From: Phycisphaerales bacterium
GTDB lineage: Bacteria; Planctomycetota; Phycisphaerae; Phycisphaerales; SM1A02
Length of the DNA stretch: 64,000 nucleotides
Direction of reading: 5' to 3'
NCBI GenBank assembly: GCA_030749435.1
Contig: JASMKH010000006.1
Location: forward strand, 21,579-85,578
Shown: positions 34,326-43,508 of the stretch, piece after piece
Numbering within the stretch: position 1 is the first letter of the stretch
How the letters are laid out: every line of letters starts with the position of its first letter
Notes under the pieces: generated by a model
Databases searched by the model: none
Told to the model about the DNA's origin: nothing
The model's input: only the letters and a program-made list of their open reading frames with translations
Program-made: the position numbers and the translations under genes

Positions 34326-35568
34326 TTGCCCGAGCAATCGCCGCCTCCATCCGCCGCATGGACGCCTCCGGATACAGCGGGAACGCCCAGTCCCGTTTCC
34401 GAGCCGTGGCGAGGCCCACACCCGAGTCCCGCACGCCGCTGGAGCGATCCAGCCAACGATGCAGCGTGTTCCAGGCATCCCGCCGCTGGACGGACCGTGG
34501 GGGTGATTGATCGATGGCCTTGAGTAGTGCGGCCTTTTCCGCAGAGAGGCCCGCCTTGCCGCCACCAGCCGGGTCGTGCCGCACGCGGCGGCGGCGCCTC
34601 CGCTGAACGGTCTCCGCGCGCAGCACGGCCGCTTCGTCGCACCCCGGCAGCCGCGCCTCGGCGGTTGCCAGCCAACAGGCTGCAAGGGGCCACCCGAGCC
34701 ACTTGGCAATCCATCGCTCCATGACCTGGTCATACCGCCAGCCCCCGAGGCCGTGCACAAAGGCGTCGCACCCGGCCGAGCGGATGATGGCGGTCGTGAC
34801 AAGGCCGCTGGGCAGCAGTGACTCGGGCGAATCGAGATCGTCCACGCCCGCAGGCCGCCTCAGACCGCGGTCCAGCACCCAAAGCGGCAACTCCGGCTCG
34901 GCCCCGACGCGGAGCAACCGCACGCGCGCCTCCGGAACGGCGCAGCACGCCGCATTCCACGCCCGGGCACAGCCCTGCGGATCCCGCTTCATCGCCCGCA
35001 CCAGCGCCTCGCCTGCGGGTGTCCTGACCAGCGCCGAGGCAGCGACGCTGATGAGGTCCCCCGCATACGGTTGCAGAAGGGCCGCCACACACTCGGCAGC
35101 CTGCACGCCGGCGGTCTGACCGCCAGCCGACTCCCATGCCCGTGAGATCGCCATGAGCCCCCGCCGCACATCCGGGGAGACCTCGGGGGGCGGTGAGCAC
35201 GCCGCGACCACGGCGGCAGGACGAGTCGCCAAGACGCCCACCGCCTCACGAGCCAGGGATACCCGGCGCGTCACAAGGCCCAGCGGTGGCGAACCAACGG
35301 GTACCTCCACGTCCCCAAGGCTGATGTCCACCGTATCGACGACGAGATTGAGAACGACACCGCCAGCGGCGTCGGCCAGTTGCCGCGCCGCGAGATACTT
35401 GGCGAGGATTCCGGGATGTGGCGGAAGGGGTTGATGACCCGTGGCAACCACGTGGCAGTCGTCTGGAATACCGAGACAACGTCGCGTCTCCCGTGCGTCG
35501 AGGGCAGGCGGGCTCGCCTGATCCCCACCACGGACTGCGGTCCGAACCCTACCCTCGAACGAGCACAT
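34285..35568 (-). CDS. Conserved hypothetical protein, weakly BshC-like
   Basis: From the ATG of MCSFEGRVRTAVRGG the product is 427 residues, cytoplasmic, with no membrane segment. Two regions recall BshC, the last enzyme of bacillithiol synthesis: a glycine-rich VVATGHQPLPPHPGILAKYL with the following strand VLNLVVDTVDIS, and CDAFVHGLGGWRYDQVMERW near the C terminus. Both are weak matches, and no bshA or bshB is nearby, so I do not assign this function. The start overlaps the preceding glycosyltransferase gene by 20 bp; it is the last gene of the lysS run. The 3' end overlaps the convergent exported-protein gene by 41 bp. Confidence 0.6.
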   Translation of the reverse strand: MCSFEGRVRTAVRGGDQASPPALDARETRRCLGIPDDCHVVATGHQPLPPHPGILAKYLAARQLADAAGGVVLNLVVDTVDISLGDVEVPVGSPPLGLVTRRVSLAREAVGVLATRPAAVVAACSPPPEVSPDVRRGLMAISRAWESAGGQTAGVQAAECVAALLQPYAGDLISVAASALVRTPAGEALVRAMKRDPQGCARAWNAACCAVPEARVRLLRVGAEPELPLWVLDRGLRRPAGVDDLDSPESLLPSGLVTTAIIRSAGCDAFVHGLGGWRYDQVMERWIAKWLGWPLAACWLATAEARLPGCDEAAVLRAETVQRRRRRRVRHDPAGGGKAGLSAEKAALLKAIDQSPPRSVQRRDAWNTLHRWLDRSSGVRDSGVGLATARKRDWAFPLYPEASMRRMEAAIARAISEDAALPCPMPC

Positions 35569-36280
35569 CACAGGAACCCGCGCGTAGCAGCGCTCGATGG
35601 AAGGTCGCCTCGTATACCGCCCGCCGATTCTCAGGATCATCGAGCGGTCCACCAAAGGACCGGTCCGGATCGTTGTAGATCAACCGAACCGGAATCTCCT
35701 GGATTCGAAGCCCGTGCCGGGCAGCCTGAACCCAGAACTGCATGGGGAAGTCGTACCCGTCGACATCGAGTTCAAGCGGAGCACATGCAGCCGTGCGGTA
35801 TGCCTTGAATCCGCAGAAGGCGTCGGTCAACGAGAGACCGAGCCGCTCATTGATCAGCCGTGTCATCGCCGCATTGATGCTTCTCCGATCGGCCGGCGGC
35901 CTGTCCGCGCCGCAGAGGAGCTGCAGGTAGCGGCTTCCCGAGACCACATCCACATTGCCCTGCTGCACGACCTGGACGAAGTCGGGGATGGCCGCAGGTT
36001 CATGTTGCAGATCGCAGTCCATCGTAATCAGCCACTCATAGCCATCCCGATCGGCCCGCCGCAGCATGTCCTGCATCGAATGCCCGTAGCCGCGATTGTG
36101 CGGATGGCGGATGACCTCGACATCATGATCCGCGAGCAGGTGGGGCGTCGCGTCGGTCGATCCGTCATCGACCACCAGGATGTCGCTGGTGTATCGGCGC
36201 ACCTCACCGAGCACCGCAGCCACATACCTGGCCTCGTTGAACACCGGGATTCCAATCAGCACATGGGGAGTGGTTGACAT
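35549..36280 (-). CDS. Family 2 glycosyltransferase (polyprenyl-phosphate sugar transferase type)
   Basis: The 243-residue protein is a single GT-A domain that probably moves a sugar from a nucleotide donor to a polyprenyl phosphate or similar acceptor at the inner membrane face. Motifs are VLIGIPVFNEARYVAAVLGE, DILVVDDGSTDATPHLL, HPHNRGYGHSMQDMLRRA, the metal-binding TMDCDLQHEP, and VVSGSRYL. The C-terminal part (LTDAFCGFKAYRTAA) matches DPM1-like enzymes. There is no membrane helix after the catalytic domain. TACACT lies nine bases before the ATG. Confidence 0.88.
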   Translation of the reverse strand: MSTTPHVLIGIPVFNEARYVAAVLGEVRRYTSDILVVDDGSTDATPHLLADHDVEVIRHPHNRGYGHSMQDMLRRADRDGYEWLITMDCDLQHEPAAIPDFVQVVQQGNVDVVSGSRYLQLLCGADRPPADRRSINAAMTRLINERLGLSLTDAFCGFKAYRTAACAPLELDVDGYDFPMQFWVQAARHGLRIQEIPVRLIYNDPDRSFGGPLDDPENRRAVYEATFHRALLRAGSCDVLVRG

Positions 36281-36362
36281 GAGAGCAGCAGTGTAGATCC
36301 AACCAGCGATCTGCTGAGGTCGGGGCCTCCCGCTGACAGGACAGGGGGAAGCGTTGGCCCTG

Positions 36363-37244
36363 CTACTCCACGAGGTGCAGCGTTGCGTCGAGTCGATCGA
36401 TCAGGCACAGCACATGCGCCTCCGGAGTCAGCGGCGGCCTGGCGGCCCCATACTCGGGTCGCTCATGATGGCTCAGAACCAGATGAATCAGGTGCTGCAC
36501 GTCCGCCGGGTCGATCGGCGGACCCCCCGCAAGTTCGGCCTCCGAAACCTTCTCGTCAATGAAGCCTGCACCAATGACGAGATGCCCGACCAGGTCACCC
36601 TCTCGCGTATAGGTGAATCCTCTGGACCAATCGAGCTCCGAGACCTTGCCCAGGTCGTGGAGAAAGGCGCCCAGCATGAGCACGTCCCGATCGAGAGCGA
36701 CCTCGGTGCTGGCGTACAGCGAGCAGATCTGGTCGGCCAGTCGCATCACCTGCAGCGTGTGCTCCAGCAGGCCACCGATCCATGCATGATGCTTGCGAAC
36801 GCCCGCAGGCGCCTCACGAAATCGCCTCATCAGCGGCTCGTCATCAAGAAATGCTTCGGCCAGTGCGCTGAGCCCGGGACGCTCGATCGAAAGCAGGAAC
36901 CGACGAACCTCGCCAAACATGCAGTCGATGTCGCCGCTGGTCACCGGCATCAACGCAAGCAACTCGTCACGATCGACATCCACTGCTTCGATCGACTCGA
37001 TGTTGACCTGGGGAGCGCCTTGCCAATCGACCACGTGCCCATCGACCTCGACGACCGCGGCATTCTGCAGGGCGCGGAGCCGCTGCGCATCGAACGACCA
37101 TGCTCTCCCGGCGACCTGCCCTGCAGCGTTGCGGAGCAGACACCGCAGGTACGGGCCGCCGCCGCGGCTGGTGCCCAGTTGCGGATTGACCAGCAGGAAC
37201 CGCTCGCCCGAGAGTGACGCCCCTGCCTGTATCGACGTGGCCAT
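36363..37244 (-). CDS. YhaM-like OB-fold/HD-domain 3'-5' exoribonuclease
   Basis: The 293-residue protein fits the YhaM family, which combines an N-terminal nucleic-acid-binding OB fold with a metal-dependent HD phosphohydrolase. The OB part is YLRCLLRNAAGQVAGRAWSF through NAAVVEVDGHVV. The HD part is at about 150-285: HHAWIGGLLEHTLQVM, the HD pair in LGAFLHDLGKVSEL, HLVIGAGFID and LVLSHHERPEYGAA. All metal ligands expected for the family are present. It sits nine bases after the NAD(P)HX dehydratase gene and is probably co-transcribed. Confidence 0.85.
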   Translation of the reverse strand: MATSIQAGASLSGERFLLVNPQLGTSRGGGPYLRCLLRNAAGQVAGRAWSFDAQRLRALQNAAVVEVDGHVVDWQGAPQVNIESIEAVDVDRDELLALMPVTSGDIDCMFGEVRRFLLSIERPGLSALAEAFLDDEPLMRRFREAPAGVRKHHAWIGGLLEHTLQVMRLADQICSLYASTEVALDRDVLMLGAFLHDLGKVSELDWSRGFTYTREGDLVGHLVIGAGFIDEKVSEAELAGGPPIDPADVQHLIHLVLSHHERPEYGAARPPLTPEAHVLCLIDRLDATLHLVE

Positions 37245-37253
37245 ATCGGCAGC

Positions 37254-38162
37254 CTATCTGGACGCAGCTGGCAACGCGTCAGCCAATTCCTCGGCCAGCA
37301 TCCCCCGATCCCCGTGCGCCTCACGCCATACCGCGCCAGCGTTGGCATGAAGCGTGACTGCGAGGCGAGCTGCCCCGACCACGTCGAGGTCGCCTCTGGC
37401 CACCTGCTGCGCCAGCACGCTCGCCAGGACTCCGGTCAGCACATCCCCGCTGCCCGGGACCGCAAGTTCCACTCCGCCGGTGGGGCATGTCCACGCACCG
37501 TCCCGAGTCGCCACAACCGTACCGTGCCCCTTGAGGACCACCACCGCCTCGGTCGCAGCCGCCAACTCGATCGCGGCAGCCCGCCTGGACTCGTCGTCCA
37601 CCCCCGCATCACCTGTCGAATACGCCTCCGCCAACACGCGGAACTCGCCGGGATGGGGCGTGAGCACCACATCGCGGAGCCGCCCGCTCGGCTGCGCCTG
37701 GGCCATTCCATGGAGTGCATCGGCATCCAGCACGAGCGGCGCGCCCGGCCGCGAGAGCAGTTCCCTCACGATGCCCCCGGACACGGTGCGCTTGATTCCA
37801 AACCCCGGGCCGACGGCGAGCGTTTGAACCTGGCGATCAAGTTCAAGGACGCGCGGCACGACGCTTCCATCGCTGAGCGGTTCCTCGTCCATCGTGAGCG
37901 GCCATCCCGTCGCCGAGTGGCAACACGTCAGAATCGGCGCGAGAATGGACCGGGCCGCCCCGATGATCACGCGACCGCAGCCGCATCGCAGCGCCGCCCT
38001 GGCGGCCAGTGCCGGTGCGCCGATCATCATCGTGCCGGAAGACCCCGGCGGGTCACACACAGAGGGGCCACGTTCGTTGCATCCGCCAACAATGCCGACC
38101 GTCCCGAAGGTGCCCTTGTGCCCGTCCGCGGGTCGCGGCGGCAGATGGTCGGCCACCCTCAT
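37254..38162 (-). CDS. nnrD: ADP/ATP-dependent NAD(P)H-hydrate dehydratase, stand-alone YjeF C domain
   Basis: This enzyme repairs hydrated, inactive NAD(P)H using ADP or ATP. The 302-residue product contains the ribokinase-like carbohydrate-kinase fold: HKGTFGTVGIVGGCN, ALAARAALRCGCGRV, TLAVGPGFGI, VLTPHPGEFRVLAE and VPGSGDVLTGVLASVLAQ, the last being the nucleotide-binding signature (usually NPGSGDVLTG). The epimerase (YjeF N) domain usually fused to it is absent and would have to be encoded elsewhere. The ATG overlaps the stop of the transglutaminase-like gene (ATGA). Confidence 0.9.
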   Translation of the reverse strand: MRVADHLPPRPADGHKGTFGTVGIVGGCNERGPSVCDPPGSSGTMMIGAPALAARAALRCGCGRVIIGAARSILAPILTCCHSATGWPLTMDEEPLSDGSVVPRVLELDRQVQTLAVGPGFGIKRTVSGGIVRELLSRPGAPLVLDADALHGMAQAQPSGRLRDVVLTPHPGEFRVLAEAYSTGDAGVDDESRRAAAIELAAATEAVVVLKGHGTVVATRDGAWTCPTGGVELAVPGSGDVLTGVLASVLAQQVARGDLDVVGAARLAVTLHANAGAVWREAHGDRGMLAEELADALPAASR

Positions 38163-39601
38163 CGGTCGACCCGGACAACCTCAATGTCGAGATTGCCCAG
38201 CAGCCCCAGCATCGACATCAACTGCCGCTGCCCGTCGCCATCCTTCAGCGTCGAAGTGGCTACGAGCACGTGGCCTGCCGAGAAAGGGGTCGGCAGGGTC
38301 GCGTCGAGGTCGATCCACTGGCCATCGATGAAGGCCTGCGTCCACATGTGCCAGCCGAATGCGTCCACCCCGTCCATCCAGACCAGCCCTGAGGCAACCC
38401 TGGAGGGAATGCCGATCGCCCGCAGCGCGGCTGCAAGGAGAACGCCATGCTCCGAGCAGTCTCCGACCCGATTGCGGACCGTCTCCGAGGCGCTCGCGAA
38501 GGCCGTTTCCAATCCCTTGTCGGTAATCCACGCACGAACGGCCCGCCGCAACGCTTCGGCCCGCGTCCCCGGCGAGGCATCGGCGGGAAGGCCCGCGATG
38601 GCCGAGCGTGCAAACGACTCGACCTGGGCATCGGACGCGTTGATCATGGCCGACGACTCGGCGCAGGCCGGCGCCACGCCGCCGGCAGCCGGAATCATGG
38701 ACGCCTCACGCTCCACGAGCAGCAGCACGCCCGTGTCTCGCTCGCCAGCGATGGTCTGCGCGCCGCTTGCGGGCAGTTCCAGCGGCGATCCATCCTGGGT
38801 GGTCAACCTCAAGAACACCCGTCGGGCGGTGGCAAGCGACTCCGCCTCGCCCGTCGGCCGGACGAAGAGTGATGTGAACAGTTCCGGGGCGGGCCCGCCC
38901 GAGGCACCCCTCGCCGTTGCTCGATCCGTCAGCGTGGACTCGAGGACGCCGAACGGGGCGTTCATAATGGTCTTGACGGGGTGGAAGTCGGGCGAAAACC
39001 ACGTCTCCAGTTCCACCGGAAGGCCCTCGATGGAGACGGACCACGTCGACACTTCGATGACGCCGCGGGGAGACTCCAAAACTCCCTGACCGATCCGCCG
39101 CATTGTCTGCTTCACCGGCGTGAGGCCCAGATCCGGCATCAGGGTATGGAATTGCACCTCGTCCGCCCCGGCCGAGGCCTTCCGCCTGAGCACCTCCAGC
39201 GACGCAGCGGGTGTGAGCCAGCCGATGCGTGGCGTGGGCTGCGTCGCGGTCGAAACGCGACCGCCCTGCGCCACCTCGATCACCACTTCCCCGGGTTGAA
39301 ACGTCCACGTCGTCTCGACCGGCACGCCGCCCATGTCCTGTGTCCAGTGCATCGACACGGGAGTCCCGTCGAGGTGGTCCACCCAGACGGTCGTCGCGGT
39401 CACCGAGACTTCGCTCGGCCCTCGGGCAATCCTCATGGACTCGGTCGAACTGACGGTTCGGAGGTCCCCTTGAATGTGTTCGGTGCCGTGCGCCCAGCCC
39501 GCCCGCACGCCGCCGAGTTTCAACTCGTACCACGAGTCGTACACGGCAGAGGCTCCGCCACAGCAAGCGAGCAGCAGCAGCGATGCCAATACGCGGATCA
39601 C
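38159..39601 (-). CDS. Exported transglutaminase-like protein
   Basis: The 480-residue protein starts with a signal peptide (MIRVLASLLLLACCGGASAV). The first ~300 residues are beta-rich and carry no known motif. The C-terminal part, at about 350-450, is a transglutaminase core with the Cys-His-Asp triad in RVGDCSEHGVLLAAALRAI (Cys), AFGWHMWTQAFIDGQWIDLD (His, then Asp). Bacterial homologs are often proteases or peptide cross-linkers; the substrate cannot be told here. GTG is the start, overlapping the lysS stop; the end overlaps nnrD. So it is the second gene of the lysS operon. Confidence 0.82.
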   Translation of the reverse strand: MIRVLASLLLLACCGGASAVYDSWYELKLGGVRAGWAHGTEHIQGDLRTVSSTESMRIARGPSEVSVTATTVWVDHLDGTPVSMHWTQDMGGVPVETTWTFQPGEVVIEVAQGGRVSTATQPTPRIGWLTPAASLEVLRRKASAGADEVQFHTLMPDLGLTPVKQTMRRIGQGVLESPRGVIEVSTWSVSIEGLPVELETWFSPDFHPVKTIMNAPFGVLESTLTDRATARGASGGPAPELFTSLFVRPTGEAESLATARRVFLRLTTQDGSPLELPASGAQTIAGERDTGVLLLVEREASMIPAAGGVAPACAESSAMINASDAQVESFARSAIAGLPADASPGTRAEALRRAVRAWITDKGLETAFASASETVRNRVGDCSEHGVLLAAALRAIGIPSRVASGLVWMDGVDAFGWHMWTQAFIDGQWIDLDATLPTPFSAGHVLVATSTLKDGDGQRQLMSMLGLLGNLDIEVVRVDR

Positions 39602-41112
39602 TCGCCGCGCTCCTCGGGCTTCATCAGCGGAAACAGCACAACGTCCCGAATGCTGGTATTGCCGGTCATGAGCATCACGACCCGGTCAATGCCGATTCCG
39701 AACCCACCGGCCGGCGGCATGCCCACCAGCAGTGCATCGAGGAAGTCTTCGTCGAGGCTTCGGAAGGCCGCGTCCTCATCATTGATGCCCTCAAGCTGCT
39801 CGGTGAATCTCGCACGCTGGATGTCGGGATCGTTGAGTTCCGTGTAGAAGTTGCCCAACTCCATCCCGGCAATGAAGAGCTCGGCCCGCCACGCCAGCGA
39901 CGGGTCGTCCTGGTGCGGCCTGGAGAGGGGCGAGAGCGCCGAGGGGAAGTCGGTCACCCACGTGGGGCGGGACGGGTCGATCGTCTCTTCGGCCTCACCA
40001 AAGAGCGCCTCGACCAGCAACCAGGCGTCCCTGGTGTCGGCATCTTCAAGCCCTTTGGCTGTTGCGACGGCTCGCACCGCCGCCTCATCCCCCATGTCGC
40101 ACCCGAACGTTGTCTGGAAGAGCGCCCCGTAGGTTGTTCGATCGAAGTCCGCCTCGTAGTCGATCTCAAGGTCACCGAAGGCCACGGTTCCACCCGCAAG
40201 GCTTCGGAGCAGCGACTCCGTCAGCCGCATGACCGACTCGCAGTCGCCGAAGGCCTCGTAGGCCTCCATCATGGTGAACTCGGGGTTGTGCCGGCGGCTG
40301 ATTCCCTCGTTTCGGAAGTTCCGGTTGATCTCGAACACGCGGCGCATGCCTCCGACCAGCAATCGTTTGAGGTACAACTCCGGCGCGATTCGCATGTACA
40401 GATCGATGTCGAGCGCGTTGTGGTGGGTTACGAACGGCCTCGCAGCAGCGCCGCCGGCGATGGGCTGCATCATTGGCGTCTCAACCTCGACAAATCCATG
40501 CGACTCCATGAATCGCCGAATGTCAGAGACAATCCTGCTGCGTTGAAGAAACGTCGCCATCGTGTCGGGACTGGCGTACATGTCCACGTATCGACGCCGG
40601 TATCGCTGCTCGGCGTCGGTCAACCCGTGGAACTTCTCCGGCGGCGGCGCCAGAGACTTGCAGTGCACTTCGAAGCGGTCAGCCCAGATGCAGATCTCAC
40701 CCCGCCTGGTGCGTCCCACCGGTCCGGCGGCGACAACGATGTCGCCGTAGTCCACCTTGGATGCCAGCTTGAAGGACGCTGGTTCCAGGTCGGCCTTCGA
40801 GCATGAGATCTGCATGTCGCCCGACTCATCCCGAAGCACCATGAAGCACAGTTTCCCCATGGCACGGTGTTGAACCACCCGACCCGCGACCACGGCCCGC
40901 GGACGCGGGTCCGGATCCGGCGTCGGCTCGCCCTCCATCGCCTCGGCAGCGGCTTGGTCGAACATGCCTCGAGCCTCGGCCAGCGGCACGAGCCCCTCGA
41001 CGCGGCGACCCCATGGGTCGATTCCCAGATCGTCGCGCCACCGCGCGAGCTTGGCGCGGCGGGCGGCCACAAGATCCGAGTCGGTCCGTTCGGTCGAGTC
41101 TGTCACGCTCAT
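39598..41112 (-). CDS. lysS: Lysyl-tRNA synthetase, class II
   Basis: LysS charges lysine tRNA. The N-terminal OB anticodon-binding domain is at about 65-170 (VAGRVVQHRAMGKLCFMVLR). Class II motifs follow: motif 1 FVEVETPMMQPIAGGAAARP, motif 2 FEINRNFRNEGISRRHNPEF, and motif 3 GGFGIGIDRVVMLMTG. The substrate segment LDIDLYMRIAPELYLKRLLV is standard. Length (504) is normal. On the minus strand TATCGT lies six bases before the ATG and no ribosome site is visible, suggesting a leaderless transcript. It heads the six-gene run down to 34285. Confidence 0.97.
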   Translation of the reverse strand: MSVTDSTERTDSDLVAARRAKLARWRDDLGIDPWGRRVEGLVPLAEARGMFDQAAAEAMEGEPTPDPDPRPRAVVAGRVVQHRAMGKLCFMVLRDESGDMQISCSKADLEPASFKLASKVDYGDIVVAAGPVGRTRRGEICIWADRFEVHCKSLAPPPEKFHGLTDAEQRYRRRYVDMYASPDTMATFLQRSRIVSDIRRFMESHGFVEVETPMMQPIAGGAAARPFVTHHNALDIDLYMRIAPELYLKRLLVGGMRRVFEINRNFRNEGISRRHNPEFTMMEAYEAFGDCESVMRLTESLLRSLAGGTVAFGDLEIDYEADFDRTTYGALFQTTFGCDMGDEAAVRAVATAKGLEDADTRDAWLLVEALFGEAEETIDPSRPTWVTDFPSALSPLSRPHQDDPSLAWRAELFIAGMELGNFYTELNDPDIQRARFTEQLEGINDEDAAFRSLDEDFLDALLVGMPPAGGFGIGIDRVVMLMTGNTSIRDVVLFPLMKPEERGE

Positions 41113-41168
41113 GCCCGTACGATACTCCCACCCGGTCCTCGGCGGACGAGGCGTGGAGAGATGACGTG

Positions 41169-41912
41169 ATGGACCACGTGGCGATCGTAACTGGCGCAGG
41201 CACCGGCATCGGGCGAGCCGTGGCCGCGCGGCTGGCCGAACGAGGATCGAAGGTCATCATGCTCGGCCGTCGCCGCAATGAACTGGAAGCCGCTGCGGCA
41301 GACGTTCAGGGAGAGGTACGCATTCATCCGGGCGACGTCCGCTGTCCGGAGGATCTGCAATCCGCGGTTCACGCTGGGGACGCGCTCGGAGGTGTCAACC
41401 TGCTCATCAACAACGCGGGCATCATGCCGATCGCACCGGCATCCTCCGCATCGCTGGAGGATTGGCGTGACACTGTGGACGTCAACGTCACAGGCGCTCT
41501 GAATGCGATTCATGCCGTTCTACCAGGCATGCAGCAGCGCGGGGGCGGCCACATCGTCAACATCTCGTCAGTTGCGGGACAGCATCCCTTCCCGAGCGCC
41601 AGCGTCTACTCGGCCAGCAAGTCGGCATTGGATGCGATCAGCGAAGGCCTGCGGGCCGAGTTTGCAGCTGGCATGAAACATGGTGGTCCGCGCATTCGCG
41701 TGACGTCGATCGCGCCCGGCGCGGTCCTCACAGACTTGACATCGAGCATTCGCGACGAAGAGACGCGAGTTGGCACCGAGGCCTACTACGAAGCGATGGA
41801 CCAGCCATTGACTGCGGCGGACGTCGCCGATGCGGTCCTGTTCGCAGTAGAGGCGCCCAACCACGTCTGCATCTCCAACCTCACCATCCGACCGACGGCG
41901 ATGACACGATGA
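41169..41912 (+). CDS. Short-chain dehydrogenase/reductase
   Basis: The track extends this ORF upstream into the promoter area; the ATG at 41169 starts MDHVAIVTGAGTGIGRAVAA, the NAD(P)-binding TGxxxGIG motif, and GGAG precedes it. The 247-residue protein has NNAGIMPIAPAS, the catalytic serine in VNISSVAG, and the catalytic YxxxK as YSASK. It ends with SNLTIRPTAMTR. These fit the classical SDR (clan CP1) family related to YdfG-type oxidoreductases. The substrate is unknown. It is the first gene of the envelope operon; gmhB overlaps its stop. Confidence 0.88.
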   Translation: MDHVAIVTGAGTGIGRAVAARLAERGSKVIMLGRRRNELEAAAADVQGEVRIHPGDVRCPEDLQSAVHAGDALGGVNLLINNAGIMPIAPASSASLEDWRDTVDVNVTGALNAIHAVLPGMQQRGGGHIVNISSVAGQHPFPSASVYSASKSALDAISEGLRAEFAAGMKHGGPRIRVTSIAPGAVLTDLTSSIRDEETRVGTEAYYEAMDQPLTAADVADAVLFAVEAPNHVCISNLTIRPTAMTR

Positions 41913-42448
41913 GCCGACCAGCCGTTTTCCTCGACCGGGACAACACGATCATCCGCAACGAGGGTGACCTCGGCGATCCCGAGTGCGTCGTGCTGATGCC
42001 CACCGCTCGATTGGCCCTCGCCAGACTTCACGCCGCTGGCTGGCCGCTCGTCGTCATCACCAACCAGGGTGGTGTTGCTCGCGGCAGATACGGAGAGGAT
42101 GACGTCCGGGCCGTACACGCGCGTACCCAGGAATTGCTGGGCGATGTTCCCGTACTCGATTGGCTCTGGTGTCCCTATCACCCAACCGGCACCGTGCCGC
42201 ACTACACCCGCGAACATCCGTGGCGAAAACCGGCACCGGGCATGCTGCTGGAAGCGGCCAGTCGCCACGGCCTCGACCTCGCCGCCTCGTGGCTGGTCGG
42301 AGATCACGACCGTGACATCGCGGCCGGGCAGGCCGTTGGCTGCAGGACCGTGCTGCTGGGCGAGTCGGCTGGCGATCCTCCGCCCGACTTTGTCGCGGGG
42401 ACCATGCAGGCGGCGGCTGAGGCAATACTTGGAGCCCCACCGCCGTGA
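41909..42448 (+). CDS. gmhB: GmhB-like D,D-heptose 1,7-bisphosphate phosphatase (HAD superfamily)
   Basis: GmhB removes a phosphate in ADP-heptose synthesis for lipopolysaccharide. HAD motifs are present: nucleophile FLDRDNTII, motif II VVITNQGGVARG, and the KP / GDHDRDIAAG motifs (EHPWRKPAPGM, WLVGDHDRDIAAGQAVG). The zinc loop typical of GmhB (C-x-H, then C-x-C before RKP) is half gone: CPYHPTG is kept, but the C-x-C pair is H-P-W. Length (179) is normal. It sits between an SDR gene and a heptosyltransferase-like gene with 4-bp overlaps at both ends, which supports the role. Confidence 0.82.
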   Translation: MSRPAVFLDRDNTIIRNEGDLGDPECVVLMPTARLALARLHAAGWPLVVITNQGGVARGRYGEDDVRAVHARTQELLGDVPVLDWLWCPYHPTGTVPHYTREHPWRKPAPGMLLEAASRHGLDLAASWLVGDHDRDIAAGQAVGCRTVLLGESAGDPPPDFVAGTMQAAAEAILGAPPP

Positions 42449-43494
42449 TCGACTGGTCTCCGGTGCAACGCGTGTGCGTGCTCATGCCGACCTGGATCGG
42501 TGATGTCTGCATGGCGACTCCCACGCTGCGGCTGCTCCGCGATCGGCTGCCCGAAGACGCTTCCATCATTGCTGCAATGCGGCCGGGAATGACGCCGCTC
42601 CTGCAGGGACTGCCCTGGCTCGACGACATCATCGAGTGTGATCCCCGGGGTCTTGCCGGCCCGTGGCGAGCCGGATCCCGCCTCGCCGCGGTCAAGCCCG
42701 ACGCCATCCTGGTGCTGCCGGGAAGCTGGCGATCGGCGCTCACAGCGCGTCTGAGTGGAGCCCGGAAGCGGATCGGGTACGCCCGCGATGCGCGAGGATG
42801 GCTGCTCACCGATGCAGTCAAGCCGCCGGATCGCAGCCAGCCCGTCGCGACCATCGCGTGGTACGCCCAACTTGTCGACCCCACCACCGAGGCCGGATTG
42901 CCCGAGTTCGCCGTCACTGATTCCGACCGCGCCGACGCTGCTGAAGTCCTTCCACCACACTTCAAGCACTATGCGGTACTGGTCCCCGGAGCCAATCGGA
43001 CAGACAAGCGGTGGCCGGCTGAACGCTTCGTCGAGATCGCCAATCGACTGCATTCATCGCGAGGATGGTCGATCGTCGTCGCTGGCGGGCCGAGTGAACA
43101 GTCGCTCTGCGGCGAGGTTGCCTCGGCATGCGCAGGACCAGTGGTCGATCTCGCTGCTGCCGGCAGTTCGCTCGGGGCGCTCAAGGCAATTGTCGCCGAG
43201 GCCCAACTCATGATCACCAACGACACCGGCCCACGGCACGTCGCCATCGGGCTGGGCACGCCGGTCGTCTCGCTCTTTGGACCAACGGACCATCGGTGGA
43301 CGCTGATGCCCGAGGCGAACGAGTGCAGGCTGCTTGCTGAACCGTTTCTTCCCGAATCGCTGGTGGCCGACCGCTGCGCCGCGGCGTGTGCGATCGACCG
43401 TATCACCATCGAGGACGTCTACCAGGCCACATGGCTCGTCCGGCCCCCCGACGACGGTGCCTCAGCGCCAACTCGTCCCCGTCCCGCCGCCTGA
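42445..43494 (+). CDS. Lipopolysaccharide heptosyltransferase family (GT9)
   Basis: The 349-residue protein is a GT-B enzyme of the WaaC/WaaF group, transferring heptose to the lipopolysaccharide core at the inner membrane. Conserved parts are RVCVLMPTWIGDVCMATPTL, the ARLSGARKRIGYARDARGWL segment, VLVPGANRTDKRWPAERFVE and the donor-binding AQLMITNDTGPRHVAIGLGT with VSLFGPTDHRWT. It resembles WaaF (heptosyltransferase II) more than WaaC, which cannot be proven by eye. GTG start overlaps the gmhB stop. The next gene begins 15 bp downstream. Confidence 0.9.
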   Translation: MIDWSPVQRVCVLMPTWIGDVCMATPTLRLLRDRLPEDASIIAAMRPGMTPLLQGLPWLDDIIECDPRGLAGPWRAGSRLAAVKPDAILVLPGSWRSALTARLSGARKRIGYARDARGWLLTDAVKPPDRSQPVATIAWYAQLVDPTTEAGLPEFAVTDSDRADAAEVLPPHFKHYAVLVPGANRTDKRWPAERFVEIANRLHSSRGWSIVVAGGPSEQSLCGEVASACAGPVVDLAAAGSSLGALKAIVAEAQLMITNDTGPRHVAIGLGTPVVSLFGPTDHRWTLMPEANECRLLAEPFLPESLVADRCAAACAIDRITIEDVYQATWLVRPPDDGASAPTRPRPAA

Positions 43495-43508
43495 TAGCAT
43501 CCCGCACG

